A stretch of DNA of 64,000 bases from VGSG01 sp040756375 (GCA_040756375.1 JBFLZC010000004.1:310001-374000); one strand, 5' to 3'. Positions 32,151-40,842 are shown, numbered from the stretch's first letter. The notes: generated by a model from the letters alone, not told the origin. Numbers and translations are program-made.

Positions 32151-33365
32151 TTACGCCCAATGTTTCACAGGGACAAGGAGTTTTTCGCCCACTGCTTGCA
32201 GCATTCGGTCACCGCTATCTATGCAAGTATCCTTTACTGCCCGCAACACCCTCGCGGCGACGGTTTGTTGCCAAAACCAGTCCGCAAGCTCGTCACTGCT
32301 CAGAGTTGATTCTCCGGGTTGAGCAATTGCCGCCTCAAAGTAATAAGTCTTGAGATCATCGGCAGCCAACTTCAATACGAGGCCAAAAGGAGATCCTTCG
32401 CGTGGGTTGACAGGAACGCTGCCGTCCAGAAATCCGATAACGAAATCCCTGATCGCTTCAGGATCAAGGCCGCTTACTCCATACGTTGTTCGCCCACGCT
32501 GTTTAACTCCAATCTCATACCAAGAGCGTATCCTCGCTATCTCTTGCTCAAAGGCTTGTACCAACGCTTCCTTATCCGTGAGTCTGTCCGTTTCAGATGC
32601 CAGGTTTATTGGGCATGCCCATCCCATATCTGAATGCTTGAACGCTGGCATCTCCTCGGGGAAATCTTCAAGAATAGGTCCCGCTGGCGCCTCCAGGAGT
32701 TTGAGTGCTGCCAGCAACACCCTTGTCTGAAACACGGAATCGTTGGGAACCCCCAGAGGGCGTCCCATTTCAAACGGAACCCATAGGGCTCGCGGAGGAC
32801 GTATCTTCACAGTATGTTCTCGAATTAGGCTGATCTGAGTGGTGGCTATTCCTTGTTCCTCAAAGAAGTGAGCAAGCCCGCCCACGGCGCGCGTGCAAAA
32901 AGGTCAAACCGGTACGAGGAGCACACCATCTACGCGATCCTTCTCAAGCACTACTGCCAGATCACGTGCGGCAGCCTCCATAATCCTCGGGTCCGCTGCC
33001 CCCATGAATGAATAGTGAAAATCTGCTACCGAGCCTATGACTGCCCGTTCGGCCAGTTCGCGAAGTCGGTCCAAGGGGAAGACCACATTCCAATCCTGCT
33101 GGAATCCGGTGCGGTCAAAATTCGTCGATATGTGACTCATCACTAGATCATTTGCGGCGACTTCACCTGGAATGATCCGATACTCGCCGGACATAAATAG
33201 GAAAGGCCGATCATCGCGGCGATGAAGGCCGGCTGTGGAGACTAGTGCTATGCGCCGCTGGTCCAGTGGTGGCCCTTCAACCCAGGGAGTGGTTGGGAAG
33301 GTCGGACATTCAAGCCCGGCGACCCAAGAGCGCATGGTCTTCGGAAGCTTATCGAGTCGTGCCAT
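32151..33365 (-). CDS. Selenoprotein of the glycine/sarcosine/betaine reductase B (GrdB-like) family, in-frame UGA
   Basis: Two adjacent open frames on this strand, 33365-32904 and 32885-32151, share one reading frame and are separated only by a TGA codon at 32906-32904. Read as selenocysteine they give one 404-residue protein with Sec154 in the motif LLVPV-U-PFCTRAVGGLAH, a UxxC redox site. The first part has RIALVSTAGLHRR, EYRIIPG, FDRTGFQQDWNVVFPLDRL and FHYSFMGA, as in GrdB-related reductase proteins. The second part has PPRALWVPFEMGRPLG and ILEDFPEE, also typical. AGGAGG precedes the ATG. A hairpin able to act as SECIS follows the UGA. The exact substrate is not known; such stand-alone family members are uncharacterised. 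Confidence 0.85.
32872..32896 (-). promoter_or_regulatory. Candidate bacterial SECIS hairpin
   Basis: Starting eight bases after the UGA, the mRNA can form an 11-position stem, GCACGCGCGCC with GGCGGGCUUGC, carrying a G-G and a C-U mismatch and closed by a GUG loop 19-21 bases after the UGA. Position and size fit bacterial SECIS elements read by SelB. The loop sequence is not diagnostic. Confidence 0.5.
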
Positions 33366-33416
33366 TGGTAACCTCCTGCTACCTCTTTTTATGAAATTCG
33401 CGAGTCTTCCTTGCGA

Positions 33417-33619
33417 TTAGCATCTGCGGGCCAGACTGCTAATCGTTTCCATTCCCATGATCGTACGAATGGAGTTCAAGCAGTATCTAAGATCATCATC
33501 ATCTTTGCTCAGCATCGACATCATGATGCCACCTTCAATGGTGGCGACAATGTGCCTCGCGAATGCTTCAGATGAAACCTGTAGGGCAAGATCTTGAGGT
33601 GGGCCCCTGTATTGTCCTC
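33417..33619 (-). pseudogene. C-terminal remnant of a TetR-family regulator
   Basis: Between the amidase stop and the selenoprotein gene the minus strand reads, in a third frame, PPQDLALQVSSEAFARHIVA, TIEGGIMMSMLSKDDDDLRY and LNSIRTIMGM, ending at a TAA at 33417-33419. This is the typical C-terminal ligand-domain end of AcrR/TetR regulators (the ATIEGGxMM helix). There is no start codon and no N-terminal helix-turn-helix; the reading fades into the amidase 3' end. The likely history is a tetR-selenoprotein-hydrolase operon whose regulator was cut when the amidase segment arrived. Confidence 0.65.
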
Positions 33620-35089
33620 CTACTTGGGCGGTGGGATAGGACCAACGAGATTCTCCAGCGCCAGACCAATCGCGAGCAGCTTGCGGTCAGTGCCCCTCGG
33701 ACCGTCGAGCTCCAGGCCAACGGGCAGTCCGTCTTTCGTCATGCCCATGGGTACAGTCAACCCCGGAACGCCGGCGTTGCTTCCCGGATCAGTATTGCGC
33801 ATGAAGGTCCCAACCGTAGGCACCTTCTTGCCGTCGAGCATTGTTTCCTGATCATCGCCCATTGGCGCCGCGGGCAGTGGTACCGTCGGAAAAACCATCG
33901 CCACGACCTTGTTCTGAGAAAAGTAGTCCGCGTAGGCCTTCACTAGCGCCGGGCGGTGCACCTTGATCGCCTCTTCGTAAACATTCCTCGGAATCGAAGG
34001 CGGCTCGCCCTTGACCAGAGCGCCGAACACTCCCTTCACGTCCGGGCCGGCGGCTTTGTCCGCATACCCCTTGAGGTCCAGTTTGATCCCGTGGTTCTTC
34101 GCGTACGCGGGCAGATCGATCGTCACCTCGTAGAGCAATATCGGAAAGCTCAACTTGTTGTTCAATTCCATTAGGTTGGGAATGTCAGCTTCGACCAGCT
34201 CGACCCCGGCTGCCTTAAGTTTGGCAAGCGTAGCGGTCATCAGACGGTCGGTTTCCGCTTCAACTCCTTCATTGAGCGACTTGGGTACTCCGATGCGCAA
34301 GCCCTTGAGTTCCGCCGGGACGACCGCGTCCTTCGCGTCGGTAATAACAGAGTCAAGCAATACCAAGTCCGCGACCGAGCGCGCCATGGGGCCTGCGGTG
34401 TCACGCGTGTGGGAGAGTGGGGTGATTCCCTGCTGCGGGTAACGTCCGATTGTCGGGCGCAAGCCGGAGACTCCATTCACCGCAGACGGTATGCGCACGG
34501 AGCCACCCGTGTCAGTACCAAGGCCGGCGGGTGCCAAGCGCGCGGCGATTGCAGCACCGTTTCCGCCCGAGGAGCCGCCGGCGATGCGCTTCGGATCGTA
34601 GGGATTTCCGACGGCTCCGAACGCGGCATTATTGCTGGTGATGCCGAAGGCCAGTTCATGCATGTTGGTCTTGCCGAGGACTACGGCACCCGCTGCAACC
34701 AGTTTCTTCACCACCGGAGCGTGCTCTGTCGGCACGAAGTCCTTCATGCCCGGGGTGCCCGCAGTACTAGGTAATCCGGCAACGTGAATGTTGTCCTTGA
34801 TAACGAGCGGCACCCCATGCAAAGAGCCTTTCCATTTCTTTGCTTTCCCCCCGGCATCGGCTGCTCTCGCCGCCTTGAGTGCACCCGCCTCATCGAGTGT
34901 TATGAAGGCGTTCAGCGACTTGCCGGCTTTCGCCTTGTCGATGAGCGCTTTGGCGATCGCTTCGCTCGTGATCTCGCTTTTACGGATTTTCGCCGCGGCC
35001 TCGCTCGCAGAGAGCGCTGTCAGATCCTGGGCGACGGAGGTCACGGGAAACACAAGTGCGATGGACAACGCAATGATTGCCGTCTTCAT
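33620..35089 (-). CDS. Exported amidase (amidase signature family)
   Basis: The 489-residue protein starts at ATG 35089, with AAAGGATGG upstream; an ATG at 35104 is less well placed. A signal peptide (MKTAIIALSIALVFPVTSVA) makes it probably periplasmic. The Ser-cisSer-Lys triad is present: Lys98 in PLVIKDNIH, the serines in GGSSGGNGAAIA near 173, and the nucleophile Ser197 in GTDTGGSVRIPS. Such enzymes hydrolyse carboxamides or act on peptide amides. Downstream lies the TetR remnant. The LuxR-type regulator gene upstream on the same strand may control it. Confidence 0.85.
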   Translation of the reverse strand: MKTAIIALSIALVFPVTSVAQDLTALSASEAAAKIRKSEITSEAIAKALIDKAKAGKSLNAFITLDEAGALKAARAADAGGKAKKWKGSLHGVPLVIKDNIHVAGLPSTAGTPGMKDFVPTEHAPVVKKLVAAGAVVLGKTNMHELAFGITSNNAAFGAVGNPYDPKRIAGGSSGGNGAAIAARLAPAGLGTDTGGSVRIPSAVNGVSGLRPTIGRYPQQGITPLSHTRDTAGPMARSVADLVLLDSVITDAKDAVVPAELKGLRIGVPKSLNEGVEAETDRLMTATLAKLKAAGVELVEADIPNLMELNNKLSFPILLYEVTIDLPAYAKNHGIKLDLKGYADKAAGPDVKGVFGALVKGEPPSIPRNVYEEAIKVHRPALVKAYADYFSQNKVVAMVFPTVPLPAAPMGDDQETMLDGKKVPTVGTFMRNTDPGSNAGVPGLTVPMGMTKDGLPVGLELDGPRGTDRKLLAIGLALENLVGPIPPPK

Positions 35090-35293
35090 GACCCATCCTT
35101 TCATGCGAGGTTATGTTTGGGTACTTCCATTATGGGTGTTTTCAAGACGCTGCCGGTTCAGGGGGCGGTCGCGCGTCTTTCACTTCAGCCGCGATTCACT
35201 CCTTTCGATCAAGATGACCGAGCTGCTTTCTAAATAGAGCCCGGAATCTTAGAAAGGGAATCGCCCGTTTGGGGGATGCAGCAAAATGGTGCG

Positions 35294-35995
35294 TCAGATT
35301 ATTCCGAGTCGTGCCGCGAGAACCGCTGCTCGGGTTCGATCAGTAACTCCAATTTTGTCAAATACATGCATGATATGAGTCTTGACCGTATGAGTACTTA
35401 TCGACAATTCTTTGGAAATCTCGATATTGGAAAACCCTTGGGACATCAACCGCAGAACCTGGATTTCGCGTTTGCTGAGGCCGAATCCGTTCTCCTTTTC
35501 CGGAGGAACCCCCGAGGCCGACGTAGGATCTTTGATCAGTTCCCGGAGAGAGGTTTCCAACCTTTCCACGTATTGGCTGGTTTTCTCACCCGCAAGTCGT
35601 CGTCTCGTGACGTCGAATCCCATTTTGATCGCATACGCAGGGATACCACCCCTGTCCCAGACAGGGTAAACCCTTATCTCGAAATACCTTTCTGAGCCAT
35701 TAGGCAGCGAAAACCATCTCTCTATCATTTGTGGCTTAAGAGAATCGAAAGCCCGTCTCACTGGGCAGTCTTGGCAGGGTGCATTTCTACCAAGGTGTAC
35801 TTCGAAGCAGTGTCTCCCTCTGATTTCGGCCAAGTTGCCGCCGCTGCCTCTTAGGCCCGCGGCGTTGGCCCACTGAATTTTCAAGTTCCTGTCTATGAGG
35901 TGCAGATTAGCCCTTAGGCTTTGCAGTATGGTGAGATAGACATCGTGTTGAGGATTTCGGTGATCGTGGCTCGCTGATTCTTGTTCCTTTCTCAT
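35294..35995 (-). CDS. PAS-LuxR transcriptional regulator with Cys-rich sensory loop
   Basis: The 233-residue product has a PAS-like domain at about 18-130. It begins ILQSLRANLHLIDRNLKIQW and carries HCFEVHLGRNAPCQDCPVRR, a Cys/His cluster that may bind metal or FeS or sense redox. A C-terminal LuxR helix-turn-helix follows at about 170-230: LSKREIQVLRLMSQGFSNIE and LSISTHTVKTHIMHVFDKIG. There is no receiver domain and no membrane segment. It is 204 bases upstream of the amidase gene on the same strand and could regulate it. Confidence 0.8.
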   Translation of the reverse strand: MRKEQESASHDHRNPQHDVYLTILQSLRANLHLIDRNLKIQWANAAGLRGSGGNLAEIRGRHCFEVHLGRNAPCQDCPVRRAFDSLKPQMIERWFSLPNGSERYFEIRVYPVWDRGGIPAYAIKMGFDVTRRRLAGEKTSQYVERLETSLRELIKDPTSASGVPPEKENGFGLSKREIQVLRLMSQGFSNIEISKELSISTHTVKTHIMHVFDKIGVTDRTRAAVLAARLGII

Positions 35996-36048
35996 GCGCC
36001 GCGTCCATCCTCGAGCGAGAATTCGTTTCCTGCAAGAGGCAAGAGGAC

Positions 36049-36203
36049 GGCAAAGCCGTCGTCACGTTACTGAGAAAAAAGGCCCCTTTTATCGACTTTT
36101 TTTGAGCCTAGCTCTCCGTATGCCCCTCCGTCAACCAGAATGTCCTCATCGTCCTTTCCCGAAAACAGGTTTGTATTGCCCAGCCAAGGGGCAGTGGGAT
36201 TGC
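36049..36203 (-). mobile_element. Remnant of an IS 3' end (copy A)
   Basis: Bases 36049-36150 are homologous to 37304-37407 in the same orientation, including the near-identical blocks GGCAAA-CC-TCGTCA, TTTTTGAGC-TA-CTC and GCCCCT-CGTCAACCA. Immediately upstream on the minus strand a fragment reads SHCPLAGQYKPVFGKGR and then stops, matching the C-terminal end pattern (FPLARHYRAVFG) of IS1380-like transposases. It abuts the end of the alpha/beta hydrolase gene at 36204. Confidence 0.5.
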
Positions 36204-37118
36204 TTACGCGAAAAGGTGGGTTTTAAAAAATGAAGCTTGCTTTGCCACGATTTCTGAGAACAGCTCGCCGAAATAGACCTCAAAATGGCCCGCGTTATAT
36301 TCAACCACTTCAGAGCGATGCATCCTATGAGCCGCATCCATGACTGAATCGGGACTGATCAGTGAATCTCGCGTACCATAGATAATCAAAGCAGGACAGG
36401 CCACCTTCGCCGACACAGACAAAGGGCGGTACAGTGTGAAAGTGAGAAGGATGCGGGCTGCGCACTCATTTGCCCACTCGTATCCCTCCGGTATCAGATC
36501 CAAATATTGCCTGGTCTCATGAGTAGCCAACACCGCGAATTCAGTCTCGTCTCCGACTGTTTTAATGTAGTACGGCTTTCGGAACGTGATCATTCGGGCG
36601 AGATCACGAAGAGCATGCGGTGTAGCCCGCAGAAGAAATCTCAACCCCAGCATCTTGAGTGTGGAGAATGGATCGACAAAGGGAACTTGTGCCGCTATCG
36701 CAGTTATGTCTCGAATACGTGCAGCGGTGGCAATGACGTGGCCGCCGCTGAAAGAACTGCCCCAGAGCCCTATTCTCGTGGGATTGATACGCGGCAAGGA
36801 GCGCACGTGTGCGATGGCTGCCCGCCAATCTTCCAGGTGACGTTTAGGTGAGACCAGGTGCCTGACTTCACCGTCGCTGTCTCCAAAACCTCGATAGTCA
36901 AACACATAAGAGGCAATGCCGGTTTTGACGAAGTATTCAGCATAATTAGATAATCCAAAGGCTCGATCTGCGCCCAAGCCGTGGGCTAGAATGACGGCAG
37001 GCGGATTCTCCACGCCTTCGGGAATGTACAAATCTCCGCTGCATCTGACGCCGGAGCTGACGAAATCCGATCGGGTCTTGGAAAATGGGAGCGCATGATC
37101 CGAGCCTGATGGTGCCAT
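36204..37118 (-). CDS. Alpha/beta hydrolase
   Basis: The product has 304 residues from ATG 37118, with AAGGAG nine bases upstream; the frame is open to 37292, but that extension looks non-coding. The core has PPAVILAHGLGADRAFGLS, a strand and turn SYVFDYRGFGDSDG, the nucleophile elbow GLWGSSFSGG, an acid in YGTRDSLISP and the His in NAGHFEVYFG. This is the large group of peptidase-S15/acyl-hydrolase-like enzymes with unknown substrates. The gene lies between two remnants of the same IS, and its C-terminus meets copy A, so the last residues may have been replaced by IS sequence. Confidence 0.75.
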   Translation of the reverse strand: MAPSGSDHALPFSKTRSDFVSSGVRCSGDLYIPEGVENPPAVILAHGLGADRAFGLSNYAEYFVKTGIASYVFDYRGFGDSDGEVRHLVSPKRHLEDWRAAIAHVRSLPRINPTRIGLWGSSFSGGHVIATAARIRDITAIAAQVPFVDPFSTLKMLGLRFLLRATPHALRDLARMITFRKPYYIKTVGDETEFAVLATHETRQYLDLIPEGYEWANECAARILLTFTLYRPLSVSAKVACPALIIYGTRDSLISPDSVMDAAHRMHRSEVVEYNAGHFEVYFGELFSEIVAKQASFFKTHLFA

Positions 37119-37303
37119 CTCTGCAAACTCCTTCCAGACGCGAGGTCTCTTTTCAGCGCGGCCGTACCGGTCAGATGCTAGGACTTTACCCCGATATGCC
37201 GCGGACTTGCCATGTTGACCGTTTCGTGACTCTTGAGTGGTCCAGGGATAGCGTCGCTGACCCCGAACAAGTCTCTGGGTGGAATCCGACATTACCGGGC
37301 GCA

Positions 37304-37407
37304 GGCAAAACCTTCGTCATGTTCGTGATAAAGTCCCTATTTTTCCCGTTTTTGAGCGTACCTCACCGTCCGCCCCTTCGTCAACCAACATTCGGTTGGC
37401 CCTCATC
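37304..37407 (-). mobile_element. Remnant of an IS 3' end (copy B)
   Basis: This segment is the second copy of the roughly 100-base sequence at 36049-36150, in the same orientation. It directly follows the transposase remnant at 37427-37640, which supports reading both copies as the terminal part of one IS family. Confidence 0.5.
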
Positions 37408-37426
37408 CGAACACACCACAATAATG

Positions 37427-37640
37427 TCAAGCCGAAGGAAACGTCGACGCCACATGGACATGCCACATCCGACCATGATACGCGACCTCCGCTCGCACCT
37501 TAATCAGATGCTTCATAAGCCACTCCATTGACCGCTTGACTTCTTCGCCCACCAAATAGAATTGCCTGAGCATATGGAGGAGGTGGTAAGCAAACATTCC
37601 CATGAGCAAGCGGGCGTTCCTCTCATCACAAGACCCGCGG
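37427..37640 (-). pseudogene. IS1380-like transposase C-terminal remnant
   Basis: The minus strand reads RNARLLMGMFAYHLLHMLRQ, then FYLVGEEVKRSMEWLMKHLI and AYHGRMWHVHVASTFPSA, before a TGA at 37427. Beyond that stop the same frame continues HYCGVFG. Intact relatives have an Arg there (FPLARHYRAVFG), so CGA to TGA is a likely inactivating change. No N-terminal or DDE part is present. Confidence 0.6.
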
Positions 37641-37649
37641 CCTCGTGGC

Positions 37650-37802
37650 TTATGCCGCCTTGGACCCGCATGAATTCGTTGATCTTTCCATGAGCCGCTC
37701 TTCAAGCTCATAGATCCTGACCACCAGTTGGAACAACTCGGCCAATTCCTTTTCTCCCATGGCCTCCATTTGGCGTCCTCTCTTTTCTGCCCAGGCTTTC
37801 AT
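37650..37802 (-). CDS. Small helical protein, possible
   Basis: A 50-residue frame starts at ATG 37802 with a strong GGAGGTGG five bases upstream. It is helical and charged (MKAWAEKRGRQMEAMGEKEL, AELFQLVVRIYELEERLMER). It lies just upstream of the IS remnant and may be a chance survivor or the fused end of a disrupted gene. No family is recognised. Confidence 0.4.
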   Translation of the reverse strand: MKAWAEKRGRQMEAMGEKELAELFQLVVRIYELEERLMERSTNSCGSKAA

Positions 37803-38013
37803 AACAGCCACCTCCTCGAATTTCTGTCTCTGACCGTACAGTTCGCAAGGCGGAGGCAATTACTACAGGGTTGCTGCGTCAGTCGTTCAGTTAGCTCCCA
37901 GACCGGCGTTAGTTGACTCTTCAGGAAATCAGCTGTGTGAGGTGTAGTAGATTTCCGGCTTTTCCGAATGGTGTACCAAGCACACAGAATCCGCAGTGCA
38001 GGAGGGCCGGACA

Positions 38014-40821
38014 ATGAAACGAAGTATTCTAGGGAACCTGGGAGCCAGAAGCCTGAGCCTGACGCTCGGGATTCTGATTAGTCTGTGTCTGGGGTGTTTG
38101 CCTGGGAATCGAATTGCCTGGGCTGCTTCAGACCAATCGAAGGCAGAGCCAGTTGGTGAAGTCAGACAGATCCAAGCAGCCGCAGGTGTGATACGCGGCG
38201 GCGAAGATGGTTCAAAGGCGCTCGGCGCGTTGGACAGGGTCTATGTTCAGGATGCAATCCTCACTGGATCCAAGAGTAAGCTCTGGCTCAATCTTGACAG
38301 GACCGCGACGGACGAGGGGGATGCATCCCTGGGAGCGAATTCCTCGCTCAAGTTCTTTGCCTCGCACGTTCAAGGAGCGTCTTCTTCTCTCGTTGCGGGT
38401 ATCGACCACGGAGCCGTGCGATTTATCAAGAAGCTTTCCGACACTACTCCAGTGTCCGCTTTTGTCGTCGCAACACCAACAGCTTTGGTGCGGGTGGTGC
38501 CGACCCAGGAGCCCGCAGATTTCGTGATCGAGGCAATCGATTCTCGCAGAACCAGAGTCACAGTCCTGTGGGGCAAGGTGGTAGTCAAAAACATTGCCGA
38601 CGAGCTGCCGCGGGCGAGACTGCTTACATCCTGTCGCTCCGTCCTGGTAGAACAAGACCGGGAACCCTCGCCGACCATGGGAGTTTCCAATGGTTTGCTC
38701 ATCGCCCTGGCATCAATGACCACAATGCCAGGGACGCTGCCGGTTGCTGTTCCTTCGTGCCGAAATCCTGTTGTTCGCGAGGAACCTATTCCCCCTGTCT
38801 CGATGCCGGATGTTGCTTTGCCCGCGATGGGTTTGACACCGCCTGCGATTCTGGCCGAATTGGCCGACATTGCCGGTCAGGTTCTCGCGAATCTTCCACT
38901 TGGTGGAGCGGACAATCAAGCGCCACAACCCAATCCGGGTCCACAACCCAATCCGGGGCCTCAACCTAATCCAGGGCCTCAACCCAATCCGGGACCTCAA
39001 CCCAATCCAGGGCCTCAGCCTGGAACTAACAAAACCGAAACGTTGGACCCCTCTAAATTACCCAAGGATTCAGCTAAAGGACCTGATAAGTGGAAAGGCC
39101 CATTCGAGCCGCCAGCGCCGAACGGAGGAGGCACCTGGGGCATCGCGCCGTGCGGCCCGTGTGACAAGAAAAACGCTGACGGGACCTGTACCAAAGTGGA
39201 GATAAAATGCCTCGCGGGCTGGGAGCCTGATTACGAAAAATGCACGTGCAAGAAACCCAACCAGCCGAATACTGCTACGCATCCGAATTGCAGTAGTAAC
39301 AGCGATTGCCCCAAAGACTGGATCTGCAATGGATTCCAGTGCCTTCCGCCGCAGTGCAAGTCAAACAACGAATGCCCTAAAGGCTATGCCTGCGTTCAGG
39401 GATGGTGCATGACCGCGGCACCAAAACCCTGTAAGTCAAGCGGTGATTGTCCTCAAGGCTTTGCCTGCGAGGGCGGGCAGTGCGTTAAGGTCAAAGTGAC
39501 CGATGCGGTGCCAAAAAGCTGTAAGTCAAGCGGTGATTGTCCTCAAGGGTTTGTCTGCGAGGGCGGGCAGTGCGTTAAGAAGAAGCCGGTCTCGTGCGGC
39601 CCGTGTGATAAGAAGAACTCCGACGGAACTTGTACGAAATGGCAGCCACAATGTGACGAAAAGAATGGTTGGCATGCTAATCCTACCACCTGCCTATGTG
39701 AAAAATGGTTCAAAGACCCCCCGGGCAGTTTTACTACAGGGGCGGAGGGGGGCCACATGGCGACCTACATGACCGGTTGCAGTGCCGACAATCATTGTCC
39801 CAAAGACATGGTCTGCCTGTGGGGCCAGTGTGTTCCGCAGTACGCCAAACAGTCTAATTCCCCTGGGAGTCAATCTTCTTCACTAACGGATACCGGAAAG
39901 AAGGACGACGATCCAAGTATAGGAAGTAAGAGCTCTCCCATGAAGCAGTCCGGCGATCCTTACGTGAAAACATTCACTCGGATTCCCTCGTTACCGCCGA
40001 CGCCTTCCGGTAACAACTGGGATACGGCCCCCAAGGTTTCTCAACCGGCTTCGCTTCCAATGACAGGCGCGACGCAACCTGCCACTCAGCAGCCGCCTGA
40101 CAGAAAGCCGGGCGAAGACCCCGATGCGGGCACTAAGAAATTCCCAGTGGCGGCCGTTCCCGGTCCTTCGGTCAAACCGGACGCCTCCTTGGCCAAACAA
40201 GTCGGTCTGAGCCCCGCAAAACCCGGAGGTTCCATCGAGCAAAATCCCGGATCGTCAAACGCCAAAGCCCAGAAGTCATGGGAGCATCTTGTGACGAGCA
40301 AGATAGTCCCCGCGGTCGTTCCCGCCCAAACAAAGCCGCCTCTTAAGGACCCCGATGCTCCCTATGCAGGTTCAAAGAAGCCGCCGGAAACAGCTGCTGT
40401 GAAATCCTCGGCAAAGCCCGACGCTTCCTTGGCCGCACGGCCCGGTCTGAAAACGCAAAAAGCTGGAGGATCGATTGAGCAAGATCCTGGATCATCAAGC
40501 GGCAAAGCCTCGTCCTCCGGCACTTCCAGCCAGACCACCAGCTCTTCGTCCGGTCAGGGATCCAAACAACTGAAAAGGATAACCGAAGATGTCGGCCAGA
40601 AGAGCCAACGTATCCAGGGGGCGCCCCAGACGTTACGCGCAGATCAGCCCAAGTTGTTCCCCATCCAAACGGCGCCCGTCAAGGTTTCTAACCCGGTTCA
40701 GCAGAAACCGGTGCTCCAGTCAATGCCTGTGCGCCAGGTATCACCCGTCAAGGTTTCAAATCCGGTTCGGCAGCCCGCCGCGGTGAAGACGATGCCTACA
40801 CAGGTTATGCGTAGGAAGTAG
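38014..40821 (+). CDS. Secreted FecR-domain protein with PQPNPG repeats and Cys-rich modules
   Basis: This encodes 935 residues from ATG 38014, with GGAGGG eight bases upstream. The signal peptide has the core LTLGILISLCLGCLPG and probably cleaves after AWA. A FecR-like beta domain spans about 45-220 (VGEVRQIQAAAGVIRGG, VTVLWGKVVVKNI). Five tandem PQPNPG hexapeptides, encoded by 18-base repeats at 38923-39012, follow near residue 305. Two CGPCDKKNxDGTCTK motifs then frame five modules of the form C-x5-CPxGxxCxxGxC. The C-terminal third is Pro/Ser/Lys-rich and disordered. The Cys modules resemble small disulphide knots in secreted proteins. It is a probable surface or periplasmic protein, related in its FecR part to the coiled-coil protein at 23254. 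Confidence 0.7.
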   Translation: MKRSILGNLGARSLSLTLGILISLCLGCLPGNRIAWAASDQSKAEPVGEVRQIQAAAGVIRGGEDGSKALGALDRVYVQDAILTGSKSKLWLNLDRTATDEGDASLGANSSLKFFASHVQGASSSLVAGIDHGAVRFIKKLSDTTPVSAFVVATPTALVRVVPTQEPADFVIEAIDSRRTRVTVLWGKVVVKNIADELPRARLLTSCRSVLVEQDREPSPTMGVSNGLLIALASMTTMPGTLPVAVPSCRNPVVREEPIPPVSMPDVALPAMGLTPPAILAELADIAGQVLANLPLGGADNQAPQPNPGPQPNPGPQPNPGPQPNPGPQPNPGPQPGTNKTETLDPSKLPKDSAKGPDKWKGPFEPPAPNGGGTWGIAPCGPCDKKNADGTCTKVEIKCLAGWEPDYEKCTCKKPNQPNTATHPNCSSNSDCPKDWICNGFQCLPPQCKSNNECPKGYACVQGWCMTAAPKPCKSSGDCPQGFACEGGQCVKVKVTDAVPKSCKSSGDCPQGFVCEGGQCVKKKPVSCGPCDKKNSDGTCTKWQPQCDEKNGWHANPTTCLCEKWFKDPPGSFTTGAEGGHMATYMTGCSADNHCPKDMVCLWGQCVPQYAKQSNSPGSQSSSLTDTGKKDDDPSIGSKSSPMKQSGDPYVKTFTRIPSLPPTPSGNNWDTAPKVSQPASLPMTGATQPATQQPPDRKPGEDPDAGTKKFPVAAVPGPSVKPDASLAKQVGLSPAKPGGSIEQNPGSSNAKAQKSWEHLVTSKIVPAVVPAQTKPPLKDPDAPYAGSKKPPETAAVKSSAKPDASLAARPGLKTQKAGGSIEQDPGSSSGKASSSGTSSQTTSSSSGQGSKQLKRITEDVGQKSQRIQGAPQTLRADQPKLFPIQTAPVKVSNPVQQKPVLQSMPVRQVSPVKVSNPVRQPAAVKTMPTQVMRRK
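38923..39012 (+). repeat. Five 18-base tandem repeats (PQPNPG)
   Basis: Five copies of an 18-base unit, of the type CCTCAACCCAATCCAGGG with minor changes, lie in frame and encode the PQPNPG linker. Confidence 0.9.
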
Positions 40822-40842
40822 TTCCTGACTCTCCTGCTATCC

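Noticed and set aside
32904..32906. TGA as an inactivating stop in a reductase pseudogene
   Set aside because: The frame, protein quality and UxxC context are intact on both sides and a hairpin follows, so selenocysteine recoding is the better reading.
37119..37292. Longer start of the second alpha/beta hydrolase
   Set aside because: The 58 added residues are Arg/Gln/Ser-rich without structure, while ATG 37118 has AAGGAG at good spacing.
36101..37390. Shared 40-base promoter or operator upstream of the LuxR and hydrolase genes
   Set aside because: The similarity (with TTGACG boxes on the minus strand) extends to about 100 bases and follows transposase fragments in both places, so shared IS ends explain it better.
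38923..39012. Possible CRISPR-like or VNTR array
   Set aside because: The repeats are 18 bases, directly adjacent and in frame as PQPNPG; they are protein repeats with no spacers.
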